Below are positions 1 through 5,741 of a DNA stretch of 8,312 nt, one piece after another. The notes beneath the pieces were generated by a model that was not told the origin of the DNA, did not search any database, and was given only the letters and a program-made list of their open reading frames with translations. The translations under genes and the position numbers were made by a program. Origin of the DNA: Bacteroidetes bacterium UBA4408 (GTDB taxonomy: Bacteria; Bacteroidota; Bacteroidia; UBA4408); assembly GCA_002389785.1 (NCBI GenBank), contig DGQS01000038.1:1-8312 (forward strand), written 5' to 3'. Within the stretch, counting starts at the first letter, position 1, and the number at the start of each line of letters is the position of its first letter.

Positions 1-1282
1 AATTTCCTGCTCCATACGAATTACCGGTAATTACGGTAAACTTTGGAACAACCGAATTGCTCATCGCATTCACCAATTTGGCTCCATCTTTAATTATGCC
101 TCCTTGCTCTGAACGGGAGCCAACCATAAATCCGGTAACATCCTGTAGGAAAACCAAAGGAATTTTTTTCTGATTGCAATTCATGATAAAACGCGCTGCT
201 TTATCGGCACTATCCGAATATATTACCCCACCAAATTGCATCTCACCCTTTTTCGATTTCACTACTTTTCGCTGATTGGCAACTATTCCTACAGCCCAAC
301 CATCGATGCGTCCAAGCCCGCAAAGTATGCTTTGACCATACAATTCTTTGTATTCTTCAAATTCTGAATTATCGAGTAATCGTTCTAAAATTTCACGAAC
401 ATCGTATTGTTTATCTCTGGTTTCAGGAAATATGCCCAATATTTCTTTTTCGTCTTTTTTAGGTAGGGCAGGGCTTTCTCGGTTAAATCCGGCTTTTTCA
501 TAATCGCCCATCTTATCAAAGATAGCACGAATTGAAGCAATGCATTCTTGATCGTTTTCCGATTTATAATCTGTTACCCCCGAAATTTCACAATGGGTTG
601 TTGCTCCACCTAAAGTTTCGTTATCTATATCTTCTCCAATAGCTGCTTTTACTAAATACGATCCTGCCAAAAATATGGAACCTGTTTTATTTACAATCAA
701 AGCTTCATCACTCATAATTGGAAGGTAGGCACCACCGGCAACACAGCTACCCATTATTGCCGAAACCTGCACTATTCCCATCGACGACATAATAGCATTG
801 TTGCGGAAAATACGACCAAAGTGTTCTTTATCCGGAAATATTTCATCCTGTAATGGAAGATATACCCCTGCGCTATCCACTAAATAAATAATTGGCAGCC
901 GGTTTTCCATGGCTATTTCCTGAGCACGTAAATTCTTTTTCGCAGTTATCGGAAACCAAGCTCCGGCTTTCACAGTAGCATCGTTTGCAACTATAATGCA
1001 TTGCTTCTTACTTACATATCCAATCACAATTACCACTCCACCACTCGGACAACCTCCATGTTCTTCATACATACCTTCTCCTACAAAAGCACCTATTTCA
1101 ATTTGTGGCGAATTTTTATCGACCAACAAAGCAATACGTTCACGTGCCGTTAATTTTCCCTTGGCATGTTCCGAATCAATTTTTTTTTGTCCGCCGCCCA
1201 AACGTATTTTTTCTAATTTACGTTCCATCTCTCCAATCAAGAGTTTCATTACATCTTCGTTGCGGTTATATTCTATGTTCAT
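1..1282 (-). CDS. acyl-CoA carboxylase carboxyltransferase (beta) subunit, methylcrotonyl-CoA carboxylase-like; 3' end cut by the window
   Basis: This is the biotin-dependent carboxyltransferase subunit, which moves CO2 from carboxybiotin to an acyl-CoA. In the closest family, MCC beta, the substrate is 3-methylcrotonyl-CoA of leucine breakdown, in the cytoplasm. The ATG at 1282 opens 427 uninterrupted codons to the left edge. The family is usually about 540 residues, so roughly the last fifth is missing. Visible motifs are KLTARERI (43-50), the MCC-type stretch KAGAWFPITAKKNLR (105-119), DSAGVYLP (136-143), FPDKEHFGR (149-157), the first oxyanion-hole motif GSCVAGGAYLP (178-188), LQDVTGFMVG (379-388) and the second glycine motif GNSYGAGN (420-427). 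The presence of both glycine motifs suggests an active enzyme. The biotin carboxylase/BCCP subunit is not in the window. Substrate choice is inferred, and another acyl-CoA is possible. The gene lies beyond a terminator and probably has its own promoter. Confidence 0.9.
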   Translation of the reverse strand, partial: MNIEYNRNEDVMKLLIGEMERKLEKIRLGGGQKKIDSEHAKGKLTARERIALLVDKNSPQIEIGAFVGEGMYEEHGGCPSGGVVIVIGYVSKKQCIIVANDATVKAGAWFPITAKKNLRAQEIAMENRLPIIYLVDSAGVYLPLQDEIFPDKEHFGRIFRNNAIMSSMGIVQVSAIMGSCVAGGAYLPIMSDEALIVNKTGSIFLAGSYLVKAAIGEDIDNETLGGATTHCEISGVTDYKSENDQECIASIRAIFDKMGDYEKAGFNRESPALPKKDEKEILGIFPETRDKQYDVREILERLLDNSEFEEYKELYGQSILCGLGRIDGWAVGIVANQRKVVKSKKGEMQFGGVIYSDSADKAARFIMNCNQKKIPLVFLQDVTGFMVGSRSEQGGIIKDGAKLVNAMSNSVVPKFTVITGNSYGAGN

Positions 1283-1357
1283 TGGATATTCTTCGTTTTA
1301 AAAATCAAAATTAATTCTACTTTTTTGAGCAATATTTTGTGAGTTTTTGAACCTGTG

Positions 1358-1387
1358 TAAACTTAACTACTAATTTGCGATTACAAA
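1358..1387 (-). promoter_or_regulatory. candidate Bacteroidota sigma-A-type promoter for the carboxylase gene
   Basis: Read on the minus strand, TTTG (1387-1384) is followed after 18 nt by TAAGTTTA (1365-1358). The second element matches seven of eight positions of the Bacteroidota -7 consensus TAnnTTTG, at a spacing usual for that class. It lies downstream of the operon terminator and upstream of the carboxylase ATG, leaving a leader of about 70 nt, which is where an independent promoter is expected. The rest of the 158-nt gap is AT-rich with no other clear signal. This is a motif match only. Confidence 0.45.
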
Positions 1388-1420
1388 AATTTTACAATGA
1401 ATATTGGATAAGTCCTAAGC

Positions 1421-1453
1421 AAAAAAAAAGGCGCAAAGTCTTACAGTTTGCGC
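1421..1453 (-). terminator. intrinsic terminator overlapping the O-methyltransferase stop codon
   Basis: On the minus strand GCGCAAA (1453-1447) is followed by a 9-nt loop, the perfect complement TTTGCGC (1437-1431), one C, and nine consecutive T (1429-1421). A 7-bp GC-containing stem plus a U-tract is a classical Rho-independent terminator. The 5' arm encodes the end of the methyltransferase (codons for Arg-Lys) and the TAA stop (1443-1441) sits in the loop. It should end transcription of the upstream four-gene unit. Confidence 0.85.
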
Positions 1454-2082
1454 ATTACCATTAAACCATCCCGTATCGGAAAAAGCACATTCTCAACCCG
1501 CTTATCCGCTTGTATTTTATTATTGAATTGGTGGATCAACAGGGTGTCTTTATCCATTTTTTCAGGAGGCATTAAAATTTTCCCACTCCACAAAACATTA
1601 TCCGCAATCAGATAACCTCCTTTTCGAACATTATCAATACACAAATCAAAGTAGTTTGAATAGTTGCTTTTATCGGCATCAATAAATACCAGATCAAAAC
1701 ATTCATTAAGCGAAGGAATTATTTCCAATGCATTTCCAATACGGTAGTCAATTTTTTGTTGCACGTTAGACTCAGCAAAATAGCCCCTCACACGCTCTTC
1801 GAGTTCAGCATTTATATCGATGGTAATTAATTTTCCGGTTTCAGTTAAACCTTCCGCCAAGCAAATGGCTGAATACCCGGTGTAGGTGCCGATTTCTAAA
1901 ACTCTATCAGGCTGAATCATTAAACTAAGCATGCGCAACACCTGTCCTTGCAAATGTCCGCTAAGCATTCGTGGCATTAACACATTGACATGTGTATCGC
2001 GGTTTATTTTTTTTAGTAGTTCCGATTCTGTTTGCGTATGTGCCTCAACATAAGCAGCCAATTGTTCGTCAATAAATTCCAT
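1441..2082 (-). CDS. SAM-dependent O-methyltransferase, family 3 (COMT-like)
   Basis: A 213-residue cytoplasmic methyltransferase of the cation-dependent family that includes catechol and caffeoyl-CoA O-methyltransferases; about 210-220 residues is the usual bacterial length. The SAM-binding glycine motif LEIGTYTGYSA is at 62-72, followed by the acidic strand end TIDI (Asp-89). The metal and catalytic region is FIDADK (134-139, with Asp-135) and ADN (160-162, with Asp-161 and Asn-162), matching the Asp...Asp-Asn metal ligands of COMT. The C-terminal motif FPIRDGLMVMRK closes the fold. The substrate cannot be read from the sequence; bacterial relatives act on small catechol-like compounds or on RNA. 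The ATG at 2082 lies 18 nt after the peptidase stop without a Shine-Dalgarno sequence. It is the last gene of the operon, and its final codons form half of the terminator stem. Confidence 0.92.
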   Translation of the reverse strand: MEFIDEQLAAYVEAHTQTESELLKKINRDTHVNVLMPRMLSGHLQGQVLRMLSLMIQPDRVLEIGTYTGYSAICLAEGLTETGKLITIDINAELEERVRGYFAESNVQQKIDYRIGNALEIIPSLNECFDLVFIDADKSNYSNYFDLCIDNVRKGGYLIADNVLWSGKILMPPEKMDKDTLLIHQFNNKIQADKRVENVLFPIRDGLMVMRKL

Positions 2083-2100
2083 AGGATGATGAATGTAATC

Positions 2101-3333
2101 TTATTTTGATAAATAGGTCAAGCGACTCAATTGTTTGGTTTCGAAAACATGGTTCGAAATTTCCACTATTTTTTTTGCGCTAATAGATTCAATCTTCTTA
2201 TATATATCATTCAACTTATCTACTTTGTTAAATAGCAGAATACTTTTTCCAAGCGACAACATTAAATTTACTTTGCTTTCCTGTGCCAATGCTATGTTTC
2301 CTATAAGTTGTTGTTTGGCAGTTTGCAATTGCATACTCCCTAAGCTTTTTGTTTTAAGCAGCGTTAACTCCTTTTGAACCAATTCAACACAACGCTCTAA
2401 ATACTTGCTATCTGTACCCATATACACACTAAACAATCCCGTGTCGGTGAAAATTGCATAATTCGATTCAAGATTATAAGTAAATCCGTATTTTTCACGA
2501 ATGGCAAGGTTTAACCGGCTATTCATAGCAGGTCCTCCCAATAAATTATTTACTAAAACCAACGCAGTTCGATCTTTGTGATTCACACCATAGGCAACAT
2601 TGCCGAGTATACAATGTGCTTGATTTGTTTCTTTTTTAACCTGAATTTCGCTGGGTTTGTAGTTTTTAAATACTTTGCGATTTTGCTCTGATTGCGTTAA
2701 TTTAACTGCTCCTAAATGATTTTCTAAAATTCTTTTTAAAGTACGTTCCTCTACATTCCCAATTGAACAAAATACAAGTTGATTGGCAGCGTAATTTCGT
2801 TGCACAAAATTCAGAATGTCTTTGCGTGAAATTGTTTTGAGACTTTGTGGAGTTCCTAGAATATTTTTTCCAAGCGGATGATTGGCAAATATCTGTTCAT
2901 CAAAATCATCAAATATTTGTTCCGATGGATTATCGAGGTAAGAATTAATTTCATCCACAATTACTGCTTTTTCCTTTTTTATTTCCTTGTCGGGAAAGGT
3001 TGAATGAAAGGCGATGTCGGAAATAAGTTCAACCGAACGTTCAAAATACCTTGCTAAAAAAGAGGCATAAATACAGGTTTCTTCTTTGGTAGTATAGGCA
3101 TTCAACTCACCGCCCACACTATCGATACGGTTCAAAATATGAAATGCTTTGCGCTTTTTTGTACCCTTAAATAATACGTGTTCAATTAAGTGAGCAATGC
3201 CTTGTTCATCTTCTCCTTCATCGCGTGAGCCGGCGTTTATGATAATCCCACAATGCGCCACCTCATCGGTAGTTTGCTTATGAATTACACGGATACCGTT
3301 CTTTAAGGTAAGTTGAATAAATTCTTTTTGCAT
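2101..3333 (-). CDS. M16 family zinc metallopeptidase (pitrilysin/insulinase type)
   Basis: A 410-residue peptidase with the two M16 half-domains of a bacterial processing-peptidase-like protein. The inverted zinc motif HxxEH is present as HLIEH (48-52), giving zinc ligands His-48 and His-52 and catalytic Glu-51. The third ligand is Glu-128 in VIVDEI, 76 residues after the second His, as expected for active members. The inactive C-terminal half (about 170-345) carries LLGGPAMNSRL (264-274) and the REKYGFTY motif (279-286) that helps bind substrate. No signal peptide is visible, so it is probably cytoplasmic. The start is fixed: an in-frame TAA lies two codons upstream of the ATG. It sits between the helicase (51 nt) and the methyltransferase (18 nt). 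Expected role is degradation of unfolded proteins or peptides; the natural substrate is unknown. No second, inactive M16 partner is in the window. Confidence 0.93.
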   Translation of the reverse strand: MQKEFIQLTLKNGIRVIHKQTTDEVAHCGIIINAGSRDEGEDEQGIAHLIEHVLFKGTKKRKAFHILNRIDSVGGELNAYTTKEETCIYASFLARYFERSVELISDIAFHSTFPDKEIKKEKAVIVDEINSYLDNPSEQIFDDFDEQIFANHPLGKNILGTPQSLKTISRKDILNFVQRNYAANQLVFCSIGNVEERTLKRILENHLGAVKLTQSEQNRKVFKNYKPSEIQVKKETNQAHCILGNVAYGVNHKDRTALVLVNNLLGGPAMNSRLNLAIREKYGFTYNLESNYAIFTDTGLFSVYMGTDSKYLERCVELVQKELTLLKTKSLGSMQLQTAKQQLIGNIALAQESKVNLMLSLGKSILLFNKVDKLNDIYKKIESISAKKIVEISNHVFETKQLSRLTYLSK

Positions 3334-3336
3334 AAA

Positions 3337-3375
3337 TTAATAGCAGTTTTTACCAGCAGGTTTACAAGATCCCAT
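3337..3375 (-). CDS. possible 12-codon micro-ORF between helicase and peptidase
   Basis: The 51-nt gap between helicase and M16 gene contains ATG to TAA encoding MGSCKPAGKNCY. Its stop ends 3 nt before the peptidase ATG, and it is in the same frame as both neighbours. It has two cysteines and three basic or polar Lys/Asn-rich positions. No homologue is recognised, and an ORF of this length can arise by chance. If translated it might couple or tune translation of the peptidase. The call rests only on position and an intact reading frame. Confidence 0.18.
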   Translation of the reverse strand: MGSCKPAGKNCY

Positions 3376-3384
3376 TAAAAATAG

Positions 3385-4590
3385 TTATTTCTTTTTCCTG
3401 TAAAACTTGCGTTTCCCATTAAACGCAGGCTTTGCGTTTTGTTCGGGCTGATACAATGGACTAATTCCTATACTCTCAGGAAGCGTTAATTTGTTTAATT
3501 CCTTTTCAATTAATTTTTCAATACGGGGAATTAAATACTGCTCCTTTTCGTTTATAAAGGTTATGGCAACTCCGTTAGATGATGCCCTTGCAGTGCGCCC
3601 TACACGATGCACATAATCTTCGGCATCTTGCGGTACATCGTAATTTACCACATGACTTAAATTCTCAATATCTATACCTCTCGATAAAATATCGGTAGCA
3701 ACTAAAATTGTAATTCTACGACTTTTAAAATCCTGCAAAATGCTTTCACGCTCTTGCTGCGTTCGGTCTGAATTAATTCCACCGGCTTTAAAACCCAACT
3801 TGTTTAACGAACGCACAATTTCACCTACATTATTTTTTCGAGAGGTAAAGATAATCATGCTCTCAATTTCCTTTTCTTTAAAAAGATATTCAAGTAGTGC
3901 AATTTTGTGTTTATCGCCAACTAAATAAGTTATCTGCTCAATTTTTTCGGCAGGCTTTGAAATCGATAAGCTAATCTGTTCAGGGTTGCGTAAAATTTGA
4001 TTCGCTAGTTGGCGAATTTTAGGAGGCATAGTTGCCGAAAACAATAGTGTTTGTCGCTCTTTTGGAACAGTTTGTATAATTTTTACAATGTCTTCAAAAA
4101 ATCCCATGTCGAGCATTTTATCGGCTTCATCCAATACCAAAACTTCTACTTTAGTTAAATCCACATAGCCCATCGCCATATGCGAAATCAATCGGCCCGG
4201 TGTTGCAATAATAATATCGACACCATTCACCATCGCATTTTTTTGATTGTCCCAAATATCGCCTTGCCCGCCTCCATAAACTGCAATTGATGTTACCGGC
4301 AAAAAGTAAGAAAAGCCCTCCAGTTGTTCATCAATTTGTTTTGCTAATTCTCGGGTAGGCACCAATACTAAGCTTTTTATATAATGCGCTTCATTCCCAA
4401 GCAATTTATTCAATAATGGTATTAAAAAAGCGCCTGTTTTACCTGTACCGGTTTGTGCACAGGCTATTAAATCTTTATTCGCCAAAATCATGGGAATAGC
4501 TTGTTGTTGTATGGGTGTAGCTTGTGTGTATCCCATTGAAGCAATACTCTCTTTCAGATTATCGCTTAAGTTAAAGTCTTCGAAATTCAA
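3385..4590 (-). CDS. DEAD-box ATP-dependent RNA helicase, TTG start
   Basis: A 401-residue superfamily 2 RNA helicase that uses ATP to open short RNA duplexes in ribosome assembly, RNA decay or cold adaptation. All core motifs are present in order: Q motif ATPIQQQAIP (24-33) with upstream Phe-3/Phe-6, Walker A AQTGTGKT (45-52), PTREL (78-82), TPGR (130-133), DEAD (154-157), SAT (185-187), the IIFTSRK strand (246-252), ATDILSRGIDI (298-308) and HRVGRTAR (328-335). The C-terminal extension is short and ends in a basic tail (KRKFYRKKK), probably for RNA contact; there is no RbpA/DbpA RNA-binding domain. The start at 4590 is TTG: no ATG occurs in frame between the upstream TAG (4647-4645) and this site, and the first internal Met (19) would remove part of the Q-motif region. 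It belongs to the RhlE/CsdA-like bacterial group, but I cannot assign a specific subfamily. It follows psuG after 58 nt. Confidence 0.94.
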   Translation of the reverse strand: MNFEDFNLSDNLKESIASMGYTQATPIQQQAIPMILANKDLIACAQTGTGKTGAFLIPLLNKLLGNEAHYIKSLVLVPTRELAKQIDEQLEGFSYFLPVTSIAVYGGGQGDIWDNQKNAMVNGVDIIIATPGRLISHMAMGYVDLTKVEVLVLDEADKMLDMGFFEDIVKIIQTVPKERQTLLFSATMPPKIRQLANQILRNPEQISLSISKPAEKIEQITYLVGDKHKIALLEYLFKEKEIESMIIFTSRKNNVGEIVRSLNKLGFKAGGINSDRTQQERESILQDFKSRRITILVATDILSRGIDIENLSHVVNYDVPQDAEDYVHRVGRTARASSNGVAITFINEKEQYLIPRIEKLIEKELNKLTLPESIGISPLYQPEQNAKPAFNGKRKFYRKKK

Positions 4591-4648
4591 GTTGTATTTT
4601 AATTGATAAGGTTGGTAAATATCGCAATTAATAAGTGTTAGAGGCTAA

Positions 4649-5560
4649 TTAATTATATGCACAGGCAATTTGAGCTCCCAACTTTGCGTTGCTTTTTACA
4701 AGCGCAATATTTGCAGTTAAACTTTCACCTTTGGTTTCATTGGCAATGTAGCGCAATATAAATGGCGTAACATTTTTTCCACTTACATTGTTTTTCTTAG
4801 CTTCCATTAAAGCGGTGGTGATGTATTTTTCTATTATGGAATATGGCACTTCATGCTCAAGAGGAATTGGATTGGCAATTAGTACCGAACCATTTAGTCC
4901 AAGCTCCCATTTAGATTTTAATAGGGAAGCTATTTCTTCTGCAGTATCTAATTGTAATGGGCTTTGAAAGGCGCTTTCACGAGAATAAAAACTGGGGAAA
5001 GTAGCTTGTCCCAAAGTTACCACAGGAACACCCATTGTTTCAAGGTACTCAAGCGTTAATCCTATATCTAAAATAGATTTTACACCGGCAGAAACAACTG
5101 CTACTGAAGTATGCTGCATTTCGGTTAAATCTGCCGAAATATCCATCGTGTGTTGAGCTTCTCGGTGCACACCGCCAATTCCTCCGGTCACAAAAACCGA
5201 AATCCCTGCCATACTTGCCACCCGCATAGTGGCTGCTACTGTTGTTGCTCCGGCAATTTTTTTACTAATCACGTAGGGCATATCGCGTAAACTCACTTTC
5301 CAAACATCTTTTGCGGTGCCTAAATATTCTAATTGCGTTTTGCTAAGTCCTACACAAAGTTTTCCGTCGAGGAGTGCTATAGTTGCCGGAATAGCACCAT
5401 TTTCACGAACAATAGTTTCAACTTCAATAGCTGTTTCAACATTACGCGGATATGGCATTCCATGCGCTATAATTGTACTTTCAAGCGCAACAACCGGTTT
5501 TTTATTCTTTAAGGCTTCTGCTATTTCCGGTTGTATGTTAAGATAGTTTGAGAAATTCAT
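4649..5560 (-). CDS. psuG: pseudouridine-5'-phosphate glycosidase
   Basis: A 303-residue cytoplasmic enzyme that breaks the C-C glycosidic bond of pseudouridine 5'-phosphate to give uracil and ribose 5-phosphate. This is the second step of pseudouridine salvage. Family hallmarks are ALESTIIAHGMPYP (25-38, catalytic Glu-27), WKVS with Lys-88, TGGIGGVHR (125-133), MDISADL (139-145, Asp-140 as the probable Mn2+ ligand), AGVKSILD (158-165, Lys-161 as the Schiff-base lysine), GLNGSVLIANPIP (221-233) and the C-terminal GKNVTPFILRYI (261-272). Residue roles are transferred from E. coli PsuG by motif matching. Length is normal. It is the first gene of the operon, facing a divergent 181-bp region. The kinase PsuK, often adjacent in other bacteria, is absent from both flanks, so the substrate must be made elsewhere or by another kinase. 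Confidence 0.95.
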   Translation of the reverse strand: MNFSNYLNIQPEIAEALKNKKPVVALESTIIAHGMPYPRNVETAIEVETIVRENGAIPATIALLDGKLCVGLSKTQLEYLGTAKDVWKVSLRDMPYVISKKIAGATTVAATMRVASMAGISVFVTGGIGGVHREAQHTMDISADLTEMQHTSVAVVSAGVKSILDIGLTLEYLETMGVPVVTLGQATFPSFYSRESAFQSPLQLDTAEEIASLLKSKWELGLNGSVLIANPIPLEHEVPYSIIEKYITTALMEAKKNNVSGKNVTPFILRYIANETKGESLTANIALVKSNAKLGAQIACAYN

Positions 5561-5741
5561 CGGTAAATTGTTTAGTCGGCGAAGTTAGTTTCTGTAAGTC
5601 TGAATTTAAAATACAATCTTTTGAAATACAGGAATACTTTTAATGAAACATTGGAACACAAACCGTAAATCCAAAAAAAGTATAAAAAAAATGCATAATT
5701 AATTGATAAATAATTAACTTAGCCTTCCGAATTTAATCCCA
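5561..5741. other. divergent AT-rich intergenic region
   Basis: These 181 bp separate two genes pointing away from each other and so must hold both promoters. There are A-tracts (5673-5679 and 5684-5691) and an inverted repeat TTAATT (5699-5704) / AATTAA (5712-5717) with a 7-nt spacer, overlapping a direct repeat TAATTAA (5696-5702 and 5711-5717), about 25-45 nt upstream of the plus-strand start. I found no convincing -33/-7 pair for either direction. The AT-rich repeat could be a regulatory site or simply composition. Confidence 0.35.

Noticed and set aside
996..1314. Two overlapping plus-strand ORFs of 101 and 69 codons
   Set aside because: They lie antisense to the carboxylase 5' end, whose frame carries strong family motifs; the products resemble nothing known.
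2135..2377. Plus-strand ORF of 80 codons
   Set aside because: Antisense to the conserved C-terminal half of the M16 peptidase; a shadow reading frame.
3740..3928. Plus-strand ORF of 62 codons
   Set aside because: Antisense to the helicase core; no initiation signal and no recognisable product.
5316..5546. Plus-strand ORF of 76 codons
   Set aside because: Antisense to the catalytic N-terminal part of psuG.
1441..5560. The four-gene operon as a defence or modification system
   Set aside because: Each gene matches a common housekeeping family with intact motifs, and no mobile-element or defence-island markers are nearby.
5659..5667. TACGGTTTG on the minus strand as a psuG -7 element
   Set aside because: It has one base too many for TAnnTTTG and no TTTG at a suitable distance upstream.
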